A DNA stretch of 64,000 bases from the NCBI RefSeq assembly GCF_014779595.1, contig NZ_JACXZT010000019.1:1664462-1728461 (forward strand), written 5' to 3'. Origin of the DNA: Halomonas sp. ML-15 (GTDB lineage: Bacteria; Pseudomonadota; Gammaproteobacteria; Pseudomonadales; Halomonadaceae). Position numbers and translations under genes: made by a program. This document shows, piece by piece, positions 51,399 through 60,486 of this stretch (positions within the stretch are counted from its first letter, which is position 1; each line of letters starts with the position of its first letter). The notes beneath the pieces were generated by a model. That model ran no database searches, was not told where the DNA came from, and worked only from the letters and a program-made list of their open reading frames with translations.

Positions 51399-51453
51399 AA
51401 GCGTTCTTCTTATAGGGCCCCGCAGGGCCTGAGTGTCGTGCCGCTGGCAGGGT

Positions 51454-51954
51454 TCAATCGTCACCCAGCGCCAACCGCTGCGCGCGAGGAGCCAGCTCGC
51501 GCAGCGCGCGGCGATAGACCTCCCGCTTGAAGGGCACTACCTGACCCAGAGGGTACCAGTAGCTGACCCAACGCCAGCCATCGAATTCCGGCTTGGCGGT
51601 CGTATCCACGCAGATCTGGCTATCCTGACAGCGGATCTGCAGCAAAAACCACTTCTGTTTCTGACCGATACATACCGGCCGCGAATGCGTTCTTATCATG
51701 CGTCGTGGCAGACGATAGCGCAGCCACCCCCGGGTACAGGCCAGCACGTCGACATCGGCAGCCGTCAAGCCGATCTCTTCTTCGAGCTCGCGATACAGCG
51801 CCTGTTGTGGTGTCTCGTCAGCCTTGATGCCTCCCTGGGGAAACTGCCACGCATTCTGGCCCACCCGACGCGCCCAAAGCAGCTGGCCCTCGCGGTTGGC
51901 AATGATGATGCCAACGTTGGGGCGGAAGCCGTCAGCGTCGATCACGGACGTCAC
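51454..51954 (-). CDS. rppH: RNA pyrophosphohydrolase
   Basis: A 166-aa Nudix enzyme removing pyrophosphate from 5'-triphosphorylated mRNA to start decay. The Nudix box [23 protein letters not shown] is complete. The N-terminus [20 protein letters not shown] and WQFPQGG are diagnostic of RppH. Adjacent to ptsP in the usual order. Confidence 0.93.
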   Translation of the reverse strand: MTSVIDADGFRPNVGIIIANREGQLLWARRVGQNAWQFPQGGIKADETPQQALYRELEEEIGLTAADVDVLACTRGWLRYRLPRRMIRTHSRPVCIGQKQKWFLLQIRCQDSQICVDTTAKPEFDGWRWVSYWYPLGQVVPFKREVYRRALRELAPRAQRLALGDD

Positions 51955-52096
51955 CTTATAAATCCACTATTGCAGCCATTCTTCCACAAAGCCGGAAAGC
52001 CCATCAATACACTTGCCGCGCTTGGCATTGTTGCCCGGCAGCCAACTCTGCAATAATCAGCGGCTGTTTTTCTCACCCCCACCCTAGGAGCGCGTC

Positions 52097-52750
52097 TTGA
52101 GCCTGGCCATCTTTGATCTCGACAACACCCTGTTGGGTATCGACAGCGATCACGCTTGGGGCGAATTCCTGCTCGAGCAGGGCGCCGTGGATCCAGTCAG
52201 CTATCGCGAGGCCAACGAGCGCTTCATGCGCGACTACGACGCCGGCACCCTGGATATCCATGCCTTCCTCGAGGTCGCCCTCAAGCCGCTGTCCGACAAT
52301 ACACCCGAACAGCTTGCTGCATGGCATCAGCAATTCATGGCCAGCAAGATCGAACCCAACATCCTGGCCAAGGGCGAAGAGCTGCTGGCGCGGCACCGTA
52401 GCCGCGGCGACACCCTGCTGATCATCACCGCTACCAACCGCTTCATTACCGGCCCGATCGCCGAACGCCTTGGGGTCGACCATCTGATCGCGGTGGAGCC
52501 CGAGATCGTCGATGGCCGCTATACCGGCCGCGTATCGGGCACACCCAGCTACCGTGAAGGCAAGGTCGAGCGCCTCGAGGCGTGGCTCGCCGACAAGGAC
52601 CTGACGCTGGACGACGCCTGGTTCTACAGCGACTCGCACAATGACTTGTCGCTGCTGGAACAGGTCGACCACCCGGTGGCAGTCGACCCCGATGACACCC
52701 TGCGCCAGGTCGCCGAGTCGCGTAACTGGCGCATAATGAGCCTGCGCTGA
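52097..52750 (+). CDS. HAD-IB phosphatase, possible histidinol-phosphatase
   Basis: A 217-aa HAD hydrolase of the SerB-like IB subfamily. Motif I AIFDLDNTLLG has nucleophile Asp7 and acid/base Asp9, motif II is ITATN, motif III the Lys in SYREGKVERL and motif IV DSHNDLSLL. Translation starts at TTG (52097) with TAGGAG 6 bp upstream. It is divergent from rppH-ptsP; in Pseudomonas a HAD protein in this same position has been described as histidinol-phosphate phosphatase, so that role is the best guess, with phosphoserine or another small phosphoester as alternatives. Confidence 0.8.
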   Translation: MSLAIFDLDNTLLGIDSDHAWGEFLLEQGAVDPVSYREANERFMRDYDAGTLDIHAFLEVALKPLSDNTPEQLAAWHQQFMASKIEPNILAKGEELLARHRSRGDTLLIITATNRFITGPIAERLGVDHLIAVEPEIVDGRYTGRVSGTPSYREGKVERLEAWLADKDLTLDDAWFYSDSHNDLSLLEQVDHPVAVDPDDTLRQVAESRNWRIMSLR

Positions 52751-52794
52751 GCCAGGCGCAGTTGCGCCGCCCACATCTACGACCAACGTATAAT

Positions 52795-52828
52795 ATTGCG
52801 CCGCACCATTTATTTGGTGCGGCGCAAT
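52795..52828. terminator. Perfect 14-bp palindromic hairpin
   Basis: ATTGCGCCGCACCA (52795-52808), loop TTTATT, then its exact complement to 52828. It lies 44 bp after the HAD stop. There is no U-run after it, but such a GC-rich stem can end or protect the HAD transcript. It could also be an operator; position favours the former. Confidence 0.5.
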
Positions 52829-52952
52829 GTTATTTAACCTACTGAATTTTATTGGATTTTCACTAAAACCCAGACCCAAGATATTCCTTATGGCCAAGGT
52901 GATGAGCATAAAGTCGAGCTTTGGCATGGATTTTATTTGTCGACAAAGCGTC

Positions 52953-52958
52953 TATAAT
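52953..52958 (+). promoter_or_regulatory. Candidate -10 box upstream of the malate:quinone oxidoreductase gene
   Basis: A perfect TATAAT about 108 bp before the ATG at 53067, with no good -35 at 16-18 bp; an activator-dependent promoter is possible. The remainder of the 52829-53066 gap shows no other feature. Confidence 0.3.
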
Positions 52959-53066
52959 GCCCATATCTGCATGACGTCGAGCCGGCGACGATCGATCATC
53001 GCCACCGGCCAGGGCCTTCGGTCACCGCCGAAGGATTCGTTCCGCACCAGGCAAGCGAGAGCCCCC

Positions 53067-54461
53067 ATGTCCACACCGACCTATGATGTCCTGATCGTGG
53101 GAGGCGGCGTATCCGGCACCGCCCTTCTATATGAACTGGCTCGCTACACCGACCTCAAGGCCATCGGCCTGGTCGAGAAGTACGATCACGTGGCAATCGT
53201 CAATTCTCACGGCCGCAACAACAGTCAGACGATCCACTGCGGTGACATCGAGACCAACTACACCCTCGACAAGGCCAAGGTGACCAAGCGCACCGCGGGC
53301 ATGGTAGTCAACTTCGCCACCAAGCTGGCCCCCGACGTGCGTGACAAGATCGTCTACAAGTATCCCAAGATGGTCCTCGGCGTCGGCGACACCGAGTGCG
53401 ACTTCCTTCGCAACCGCTTCACCAAGTTCAAGGAGCTGTTCCCGCAGATGCGTCTGCTCGAGCGTGACGACATCGCCGAGCTGGAACCGAAGCTGGTCGA
53501 GGGACGTCCCTCCGAGCAGCCCATCGTGGCGATGGGCTCCACCGACGAATACAGCGCGGTGAACTACACCACCCTCTCGGAGGCGTTCGTCGAAGAGGGG
53601 CGCAAGAATGCCGACGAGAAGGGCATGGCCTACGACGTGCACCTCTCGACCGCGGTGGAAGATATTCAGCAGGACGGTGATCTGTTCAAGATCAAGACGC
53701 CCAACAAGGGCACCCTCAAGGCGCGCTACGTGGTGGTCAGCGCCGGCGGCCACTCGCTGCTGTTCGCTCACAAGATGGGGTACGGACTGGACAAGTCGTG
53801 CCTGCCCATGGCCGGCTCCTTCTACTTCACACCCAAGGTGCTCAACGGCAAGGTCTACACCGTGCAAAACGAGAACCTGCCGTTCGCCGCGGTACACGGC
53901 GACCCCGACGTGCTGGTCGAGAACAAGACGCGCTTCGGCCCCACCGCCTTGATGCTGCCGCTGCTGGAGCGCTACAACGGCAAGACCTTCTTCGAATTCG
54001 TCAAGGTGCTGCGACTCGACCGCAACGTCGTCAAGGCCCTGTGGGATCTGATGAAGGTGCGCGATATCCGTCGCTATATCTTCAAGAACTTCCTGTTCGA
54101 GGTGCCCTTCCTGCGCGAGCGGCTGTTTCTCAAGGACGTGCAGAAGATCGTCCCCAGCCTCACTGTCAAAGAAGTCAGCTTCGCCAAGGGCTTCGGCGGC
54201 GTGCGCCCGCAGCTGATCGACAAGGAGCAGAAGAAGCTGGTGATGGGCGAAGCCAAGATCAACCCGGGCACCGGTATCGTCTTCAATATGACACCGTCGC
54301 CAGGGGGAACCAGTTGCCTGGGCAATGCCGAAAAGGACATGTACCTGGCTCAGGAATTCCTCGGCTTCAACGTCGACAAGGAAGCCTTTGAACGCGACCT
54401 GCTGACCGGTGAGATCCCGCTCACCGACCTCGAGCGACCGGCGGCCAGCTCGCTGATGTAA
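53067..54461 (+). CDS. mqo: FAD-dependent malate:quinone oxidoreductase
   Basis: A 464-aa flavoprotein with the N-terminal dinucleotide-binding motif VLIVGGGVSGTALLYELARY and a DAO/Mqo-type fold; VNSHGRNNSQTIHCGDIETN and the C-terminal TPSPGGTSCLGNAEKDM are typical of the MQO group. MQO oxidises malate to oxaloacetate at the membrane and reduces quinone, a TCA-cycle step. The ATG at 53067 precedes the FAD motif by the usual distance; the frame is open for 80 codons upstream but not protein-like. It is slightly shorter than classic Mqo (about 500), so another 2-hydroxyacid oxidase of the family cannot be excluded. Confidence 0.82.
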   Translation: MSTPTYDVLIVGGGVSGTALLYELARYTDLKAIGLVEKYDHVAIVNSHGRNNSQTIHCGDIETNYTLDKAKVTKRTAGMVVNFATKLAPDVRDKIVYKYPKMVLGVGDTECDFLRNRFTKFKELFPQMRLLERDDIAELEPKLVEGRPSEQPIVAMGSTDEYSAVNYTTLSEAFVEEGRKNADEKGMAYDVHLSTAVEDIQQDGDLFKIKTPNKGTLKARYVVVSAGGHSLLFAHKMGYGLDKSCLPMAGSFYFTPKVLNGKVYTVQNENLPFAAVHGDPDVLVENKTRFGPTALMLPLLERYNGKTFFEFVKVLRLDRNVVKALWDLMKVRDIRRYIFKNFLFEVPFLRERLFLKDVQKIVPSLTVKEVSFAKGFGGVRPQLIDKEQKKLVMGEAKINPGTGIVFNMTPSPGGTSCLGNAEKDMYLAQEFLGFNVDKEAFERDLLTGEIPLTDLERPAASSLM

Positions 54462-54483
54462 CCCGCCCACCGTTACACTCTTG

Positions 54484-54505
54484 TTCCCCGGCCTCGGCCG
54501 GGGAA
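54484..54505 (+). terminator. Hairpin terminator of mqo
   Basis: TTCCCCGGCC (54484-54493) pairs perfectly with GGCCGGGGAA (54496-54505) around a 2-nt spacer that would open to a 4-nt or larger loop. A weak T-run (TGTCGTTT) follows. It lies 22 bp after the stop. Confidence 0.6.
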
Positions 54506-54592
54506 TGTCGTTTAAGTGATGGCTTTTACGCTATGCTAGGCTGCGCTTGATTAGCATTGTCCTCTCCCTATTCGATTCACCAAGGAAGGCCC

Positions 54593-55729
54593 ATGGTCGT
54601 GCGGCGCCCCTCCCCTTCGATTCTGCTGGCCCTGGCCTGCGGCCTGGCACTGCTGCTGTGGATGCTGTTCGGTGACCTGCAGCGCTTCAGCGCCGAAGCC
54701 CCGGAGGCCGAACCGGCCCGTGATGTGACGCTGACCCGGGTCGAGGTGCAGCACAGCAACGCGCAGCGATTCTCGCCGCGGCTCACGGCTCAAGGCCAGC
54801 TTAGCGCCTGGCAGGACATTGAGCTGCGCGCACGCCGCGAAGGCCAGATCGATGCGCTGCCGGTGGCCCAGGGCGAACGCGTCGAGGCCGGCCAGACCCT
54901 GCTCGAGCTTGCTCGCGAAGATCTACCCTCCCAGCTCGCCCGCGCCGAAGCCGATCTGGAGCTGGCCCGGGCCGAACTGGCCGGCGCCGATCAGCTACGC
55001 CAACGCGATCTGGTCTCACGCACCGAGCAGCTGCGCCTGGCTGGCGCAGTGGCCGGCGCCGTGGCCGAGGTGGAGCAGCTGCGCCAAGCGCTAGAGCACA
55101 CCCGGCCCAAGGCACCGTTCGCCGGCACCCTCGATCAGCTCAATGTCGATGCCGGCGCTACGCTGCAGGTGGGCGAGGTCTATGCCCGGCTGGTCGACGA
55201 CTCTCGGCTGCGCGCCACGGCGAATATCGCACAGCGCGATGCCCTCGACCTCGAGCCGGGTCTGCCGGTGAGCGTGCGGCTGCTCGACGGCAGCACCCTT
55301 GACGGCGAACTCAGCTACGTGGCCAGCCGCGCCGATGAGGGCACACGCAGCTTCGCGGTAGAAGCGCGCGTCGATAACCCCGAGCGGCGGCGCCTGGCCG
55401 GCGCCAGTGCCAGCCTGATCATCACCCGCGCCGAGCAGTCCGCCCATCGGCTATCCCCTGCCCTGCTGGTACTCGACACCGAGGGTCAATTGGGCGTCTA
55501 CGCCGTTGACGATGATGACCGCGTGGTCATCCACTCGGTGCGCTTGCTGGCTGCCGACAGCCGTGAGGCCTGGGTGACCGACCTGCCTGACAGCGTCACG
55601 CTGATCACCCTCGGCGGCGGCTTCGTCTCAGACGGTGAACGGGTCGAGCCGGTGCCCGCCGAGGACGACGCCTTGCTTGACGGCGACGGCCTGCCGGAGG
55701 CGCCCGACAGCGGCGCTGCGGTGAACTGA
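54593..55729 (+). CDS. RND efflux periplasmic adaptor subunit
   Basis: A 378-aa membrane-fusion protein: one N-terminal helix (about 8-24), a barrel-sandwich/lipoyl part (QGQLSAWQDIELRARREGQI; RPKAPFAGTLDQLNVDAGAT) split by a short alpha-hairpin (about 110-165, Ala/Glu/Leu-rich coiled coil), then a beta-barrel. The short hairpin fits adaptors that work with a TolC-like duct. The ATG at 54593 follows AAGGAAGG. Its stop overlaps the pump start (TGATG). No outer-membrane factor gene is adjacent. Confidence 0.87.
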   Translation: MVVRRPSPSILLALACGLALLLWMLFGDLQRFSAEAPEAEPARDVTLTRVEVQHSNAQRFSPRLTAQGQLSAWQDIELRARREGQIDALPVAQGERVEAGQTLLELAREDLPSQLARAEADLELARAELAGADQLRQRDLVSRTEQLRLAGAVAGAVAEVEQLRQALEHTRPKAPFAGTLDQLNVDAGATLQVGEVYARLVDDSRLRATANIAQRDALDLEPGLPVSVRLLDGSTLDGELSYVASRADEGTRSFAVEARVDNPERRRLAGASASLIITRAEQSAHRLSPALLVLDTEGQLGVYAVDDDDRVVIHSVRLLAADSREAWVTDLPDSVTLITLGGGFVSDGERVEPVPAEDDALLDGDGLPEAPDSGAAVN

Positions 55730-58700
55730 TGCGACGTCTGATCGAGGCGGCCCTGCAGCGGTCGCGCACCACCCTGCTGCTGCTGGTATTCCTGCTGCTG
55801 GCCGGCAGCGCGGCCTACCAGGCGATTCCCAAGGAGGCCAACCCCGACGTCGCGATCCCGATGATCTATGTGTCGCTGAGTCTGGAAGGGGTCAGCCCCG
55901 AGGACGGCGAACGGCTGCTGGTGCGCCCCATGGAGCAGGAGCTGCGCTCGATTGTCGGGGTGCGCAAGATGACCTCCCAGTCCAGCGAGGGCCACGCCTC
56001 GGTGACGCTGGAGTTCGATGCCGGGTTCGACGCCAACCAGGCGCTGGCCGACGTTCGCGAGCGTGTCGACATCGCGCGCAGCTCGCTGCCCGATGAAGCC
56101 GATGAGCCCCGGGTCATGGAGGTCAACGTGGCGCTCTTCCCGGTGCTCTCGATCGGTCTCTCCGGGCCCCTGGAAGAGACCCAGCGACTGGCGGTGGCGC
56201 GCCAGCTCAAGGAGGAGATCCAAGGGATCCCCGAGGTGCTCGAAGTGGATATCGGCGGCGAGCGCGAAGATCTGCTGGAGATCGTCGTCGATCCGCTGGT
56301 GCTCGACAGCTATGGCGTCGACTTCGACAGCCTGTTCAACATGGTCTCGCGCAACAACCGTCTGGTCGCCGCCGGCAGCCTGGACACCGGCGCCGGACGC
56401 ATGGCACTCAAGGTGCCCGGGGTGATCGAGCGCCTCGAGGATGTGATGGGGATGCCGGTCAAGGTCGAGGAGGATCGGGTGGTCACCTTCGGCGATGTGG
56501 CGCATATCCGCCCCACCTTCAAGGACCCGGAGGGCTTCGCGCGCATCAACGACCAGCCGGCGCTGGTGCTGGAGATCTCCAAGCGCGCCGGGGCCAATAT
56601 CATTGCCACCGTGGACGCCGTGCGCCAGCTGTTCGAGGAGGCCGGGCCGCTGCTGCCGGACGGGCTTGAGATCACCACCATCATGGACGAATCCGAGACC
56701 GTCGACGATATGCTCTCGGAGCTGCTCAACAACGTGCTCACCGCCGTGGTGCTGGTGCTGATCGTAATTCTCGCCGTGATGGGGCTGCGCGCCGCGCTGA
56801 TGGTCGGCCTGACCATTCCTGGCGCCTTCCTGACCGGCATTCTGCTGATCTGGGCAGTGGGCTATACCCTCAATATCGTGGTGCTGTTCGCGCTAATCCT
56901 GGTCGCCGGCATGCTGGTCGACGGCGCCATCGTGGTCAGCGAACTGGCCGACCGTAACCTCTCCGCCGGCCAGTCGCCGTCAGAAGCCTGGGCCGGGGCG
57001 GCCTCGCGCATGGCCTGGCCGGTGATCGCGTCGACCGCCACCACCCTGGCGGTGTTTCTGCCGCTGATGTTCTGGCCTGGGGTGGTCGGCGAGTTCATGA
57101 AGTACCTGCCAGCCACGGTGATCCTGTGCCTGCTCGCCTCCCTGGCCATGGCGCTGATCTTCCTGCCCACCCTGGGCAGCGTGATCAGCCGCGGCCAGCC
57201 GGCCGGCGACGGCGAGCCACGCGCCCCCAGCATCAGCCGCGGCGGGCGCGCCTACCGTCGCACCCTGGGCTGGCTGCTGGCACGCCCCGGCATCACCCTG
57301 CTCGCCGCGCTGGGCATCATGGCGCTGGTCTACACCGGCTATGCGCGCTTCAACCACGGCGTCGAGTTCTTTCCCAGCGTCGAGCCCGACAGCGCCCAGG
57401 TCCTGGTGCGCGCCCGCGGTGATCTCTCGGCGCTGGAGAAGGATGCCGTGGTGCGCCGCGTGGAACGCCGGCTGGCCGGCATGAGCGAGGTCCAGGCGCT
57501 CTATGCGCGCTCCTTCGCGATGGCCAACGAGCAGCTGGGTCCCGACGTGATCGGCCAACTGAGCTTCCAGTTTATCGACTGGCAGCAGCGCCGTCCGGCT
57601 CAGCGCATTATTGACGAGATGCGCGAGCGCACCGCCGACCTGCCGGGGATCCTCCTCGAGTTTCGCGAGCAGGAGCAGGGCCCTGCCGGCGGCAAGCCGA
57701 TCGTGCTCGAAGTCAGCGCTCAGGATCCCACCCTCACCGACCAGGCGGTGGACGAACTGCGCGCTGCCATGAATGACCTCGGCGGCTTCCGCGATATCGA
57801 GGACAACCGCAGCCTGCCCGGGGTGGAGTGGCGCATCGAGGTCGACCGCGAGGCCGCCGCCCGTTTCGGCGCCGACGTGGCAACGGTAGGCAGCGCAGTA
57901 CAGCTGATTACCACCGGCCTGCAGGTGGCCAGCTACCGTCCCGCCGAGGTCACCGATGAGGTCGATATCCGCGTGCGCCTGCCGGAGGCGCGACGCTCGC
58001 TGGATCAGCTCCGGGCCATGACCATCCACACCGAGCGCGGCCAGGTGCCGATGAGCCACTTCGTCGAGCTGACGCCAGCACCCAAGGTCGGCAGCCTGCA
58101 GCGTATCGACGGTCGTCGCGCGATCACCCTGGAGGCCGATGTCGCAGCCGGGGCTCAGCCAGCCGAGCGCCTACAGGCACTCGGCGACGCCATGCAGACA
58201 CTCCCCGACGGCGTGATTGTCAATGTTGCCGGCGAACAGGAGGATCAGCAGGAGACCGCGCAGTTCCTGGTCAGCGCCTTCCTGATAGCGATCTTCCTGA
58301 TGACGCTGATTCTGGTGACCCAGTTCAACAGCCTCTACCAGGCCGCATTAGTGCTCTCGGCGATCGTGTTCTCCACCGCCGGGGTGTTGATCGGCCTGCT
58401 GGTCAACGGCCAGCCGTTCGGCATCGTCATGGTGGGGATGGGCATCATCGCCCTGGCGGGGATCGTGGTGAACAACAATATCGTACTGATCGACACCTAC
58501 AACCAGCTGCGTCGCGATGGGCTGAGCAGCCCTGAAGCGGCCCTGGAGGCGGGCGGACTGAGACTGCGACCGGTACTGCTGACGGCCATCACTACGGTGC
58601 TGGGGCTGCTGCCGATGGTGCTGGGAATCAACGTCAATCTGTTCGCGCCAAGCCTGGGCATCGGCGCGCCCTCGACCCAGTGGTGGACACAGCTCTCCAG

Positions 58701-58797
58701 CGCCATCGCCGGCGGCCTGACCTTCGCCACTGCCCTGACGCTGCTGTTGACGCCGTGCATGTTGGTGCTGGGGGGCAAACTCTCATCCAGAAGATGA
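55729..58797 (+). CDS. RND efflux transporter permease
   Basis: A 1022-aa inner-membrane pump of the AcrB superfamily with twelve helices and two large periplasmic loops. The proton-relay helix reads AGMLVDGAIVVSELADRN: the first of the two Asp residues found in AcrB (Asp407-Asp408) is kept, and the second is Gly, a pattern shared with some metal or other RND types. N-terminus ALQRSRTTLLLLVFLLLAGS and VDIARSSLPDEADEPRVMEV are typical. Coupled to the adaptor by 1-bp overlap. Substrate not inferable: lipophilic compounds or oxidised lipids are possible but unsupported. Confidence 0.9.
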   Translation: MRRLIEAALQRSRTTLLLLVFLLLAGSAAYQAIPKEANPDVAIPMIYVSLSLEGVSPEDGERLLVRPMEQELRSIVGVRKMTSQSSEGHASVTLEFDAGFDANQALADVRERVDIARSSLPDEADEPRVMEVNVALFPVLSIGLSGPLEETQRLAVARQLKEEIQGIPEVLEVDIGGEREDLLEIVVDPLVLDSYGVDFDSLFNMVSRNNRLVAAGSLDTGAGRMALKVPGVIERLEDVMGMPVKVEEDRVVTFGDVAHIRPTFKDPEGFARINDQPALVLEISKRAGANIIATVDAVRQLFEEAGPLLPDGLEITTIMDESETVDDMLSELLNNVLTAVVLVLIVILAVMGLRAALMVGLTIPGAFLTGILLIWAVGYTLNIVVLFALILVAGMLVDGAIVVSELADRNLSAGQSPSEAWAGAASRMAWPVIASTATTLAVFLPLMFWPGVVGEFMKYLPATVILCLLASLAMALIFLPTLGSVISRGQPAGDGEPRAPSISRGGRAYRRTLGWLLARPGITLLAALGIMALVYTGYARFNHGVEFFPSVEPDSAQVLVRARGDLSALEKDAVVRRVERRLAGMSEVQALYARSFAMANEQLGPDVIGQLSFQFIDWQQRRPAQRIIDEMRERTADLPGILLEFREQEQGPAGGKPIVLEVSAQDPTLTDQAVDELRAAMNDLGGFRDIEDNRSLPGVEWRIEVDREAAARFGADVATVGSAVQLITTGLQVASYRPAEVTDEVDIRVRLPEARRSLDQLRAMTIHTERGQVPMSHFVELTPAPKVGSLQRIDGRRAITLEADVAAGAQPAERLQALGDAMQTLPDGVIVNVAGEQEDQQETAQFLVSAFLIAIFLMTLILVTQFNSLYQAALVLSAIVFSTAGVLIGLLVNGQPFGIVMVGMGIIALAGIVVNNNIVLIDTYNQLRRDGLSSPEAALEAGGLRLRPVLLTAITTVLGLLPMVLGINVNLFAPSLGIGAPSTQWWTQLSSAIAGGLTFATALTLLLTPCMLVLGGKLSSRR

Positions 58798-58823
58798 GAG
58801 GTCACCGCGATATCGGGGAAGGG

Positions 58824-59327
58824 TTAGGACGTGGCGCGCAGGCTGGCTTCGGCGCCGGGCGGCGGTGAGTGCGCCGCATGCAGGCGACCGATCAGCTGGT
58901 CTTCGAGGGCGAAGCGCTCGGTGAGGCCCTTGGCGAGCCGATCCAGCCAGGCTGGCAAGCGCCCCAGATGGTGCTGGCACTTGACCGGCGACGAGTAGTC
59001 ATCATCGAAGGAGAGCACCAGCTCGGTGGACATGTCGAGGCGCTCGAGCAGACGGTCGGCGATCACCAGCGCTTCATCGTCGTTGAAGGCCGTCGCCTCT
59101 TCCCGAAGCTGCGGATAGATCTCGAAGTGACCGGCGCTGATGTAGTCCATCAGCAGCTCGCTGAAGGCATCGATCTGCACCTTGGTGACCGCCTCGAGTT
59201 CGGCATCGCAAGCTTCCTGCAGCTCGACGAAGCTCACCAGCATTTCTCGGCGCTGGTCGAGCCAGCGGTCGATCAGCCGATGCACACCTCCCCAGCGTTC
59301 CAGGGCCGTCTTGCAATCTTCCAGCAT
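58824..59327 (-). CDS. rsd: Rsd/AlgQ-family anti-sigma-70 regulator
   Basis: A 167-aa all-helical protein of the Rsd/AlgQ family, which binds sigma-70 and favours alternative sigma factors in stationary phase. Conserved pieces: ALERWGGVHRLIDRWLDQRR at the N-terminus, LLMDYISAGHFEIYPQL in the middle and LAKGLTERFALEDQLI near the end. The ATG at 59327 with GGGAGG upstream is chosen; about 30 open codons upstream lack protein character. It is convergent with the RND pump and followed (upstream) by a lipoprotein gene on the same strand. Confidence 0.88.
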   Translation of the reverse strand: MLEDCKTALERWGGVHRLIDRWLDQRREMLVSFVELQEACDAELEAVTKVQIDAFSELLMDYISAGHFEIYPQLREEATAFNDDEALVIADRLLERLDMSTELVLSFDDDYSSPVKCQHHLGRLPAWLDRLAKGLTERFALEDQLIGRLHAAHSPPPGAEASLRATS

Positions 59328-59425
59328 GGGCGCCTCCCTTGCACAGCCTGACCCGCCAACAGGGCGGACTGACAGACTCGCGCGACTGGCGAGTCGTGTC
59401 AATCCTCCTTCAGGCAAGTTTTTCC

Positions 59426-59851
59426 TCAGCCGCGATCGACGCGGAAGTTGAGCGTGAACGACATGTTCTCGTTCGGGCAGAGCCGGGAACTGCAGGCCTG
59501 GGGCTGGCGCATTTCGAGGTAGTAGGTACCCGCCTCGAGCCGCTCGGCGATGCGGAAGTTGAAGCGCTCGCCGCTGTCACGATCCTCGGCCAGCACCTGG
59601 CCGTCAGCGTCCATCAGGCGACCGTTATAGCCACCCGGCAAGCTGCGCATGACCGGCGTGGTGGCACTCAGCACTACGCTGGTGGGCCGATCCAGGGTAA
59701 AGCGGAACAGTCGCGAACCAGAGGCTAGCTGGCCATGGTAGACCTGACCAGGGCGCAGCTCGGTGGCACGCTCCTGCTGCATGGCAGTGGTCGAACAGCC
59801 GGCCACGAGCAGCATCACGAACAGTATCAGGGGAAGGGTCAGAAGGCGCAT
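59426..59851 (-). CDS. Small lipoprotein, beta-sandwich type
   Basis: A 141-aa protein with lipoprotein signal and lipobox VAGC (MRLLTLPLILFVMLLVAGCS). The mature part resembles a pre-peptidase-C-like or galactose-binding beta sandwich: GQVYHGQLASGSRLFRFTLD, then RLEAGTYYLEMRQPQA. Two Cys near the C-terminus (ACSSRLCPNE) may form a disulfide, in keeping with dsbB close by. Function unknown; no orthologue recognised. Confidence 0.7.
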   Translation of the reverse strand: MRLLTLPLILFVMLLVAGCSTTAMQQERATELRPGQVYHGQLASGSRLFRFTLDRPTSVVLSATTPVMRSLPGGYNGRLMDADGQVLAEDRDSGERFNFRIAERLEAGTYYLEMRQPQACSSRLCPNENMSFTLNFRVDRG

Positions 59852-59921
59852 ACCAGATTCCTTGTAGCTGGGTTGCCGAAAAAGATCACCCGTAGGTGAG
59901 GTGCCGAAACGGTAGCATATT

Positions 59922-60449
59922 TCAGCCGCCGCGCACCGCCTGAATGCCGCGCACCAGCATCGCCAAGGGCGCGATAGCCAGCACCACGAAACCGATCAGC
60001 GTCCAGCCCGGCAGCGAGATCCCCAGAAACAGGAAATCGATCTCGGCACACTCGCCGGAGCCCGACAGCACCCTCGACACCACGTCGCGCCACGGCAGGA
60101 TATCCATCATGTAGTCGAGCCCCGGCCCACAGGTCGGCACCTGATCCGCCGGCAGCGACTGCAGCCACAGATGACGCCAGGCCACCCCGATACCCCCCAC
60201 CACCGCGACCAGCCCCAGAGCGGCATACACGATAAGGCCGGCAGCGCGGGGATTATGCAGCGCCGCCACCAGCAATACCGCCGCTGCAGCGAGCACCGCA
60301 ACGCGCTGAAAGATACACAGCGGGCAGGGCTCGAGCCCCGCCGCGTGCTCGAGCAGCAGCGCCACGGCCATCATCAGCGCGCAGAAGGCGAGCCCCGCGA
60401 GGCTCCACTGGCGCGGCGACAGCGCCTTGAGAGTTGAGGTCACACGCAT
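59922..60449 (-). CDS. dsbB: Disulfide bond formation protein DsbB
   Basis: A 175-aa inner-membrane protein with four helices that re-oxidises DsbA and passes electrons to quinone. First periplasmic loop has the active pair CPLC (LEPCPLCIFQRVAVL), and the second has the interacting pair in TCGPGLDYMM and SGECAEIDF. The ATG at 60449 with AAGGA upstream is chosen over longer forms. It lies 37 bp after gshA on the same strand, linking two thiol-redox genes. Confidence 0.93.
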   Translation of the reverse strand: MRVTSTLKALSPRQWSLAGLAFCALMMAVALLLEHAAGLEPCPLCIFQRVAVLAAAAVLLVAALHNPRAAGLIVYAALGLVAVVGGIGVAWRHLWLQSLPADQVPTCGPGLDYMMDILPWRDVVSRVLSGSGECAEIDFLFLGISLPGWTLIGFVVLAIAPLAMLVRGIQAVRGG

Positions 60450-60486
60450 GTCCTTGAAGTCACGTTGATGATCGAGTGGCGCTGAC

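Noticed and set aside
52789-52794. TATAAT as a promoter -10 after the HAD gene
   Set aside because: It immediately abuts the 14-bp palindrome and no -35 lies at 16-18 bp; the nearest TTGCGC is 21 bp away.
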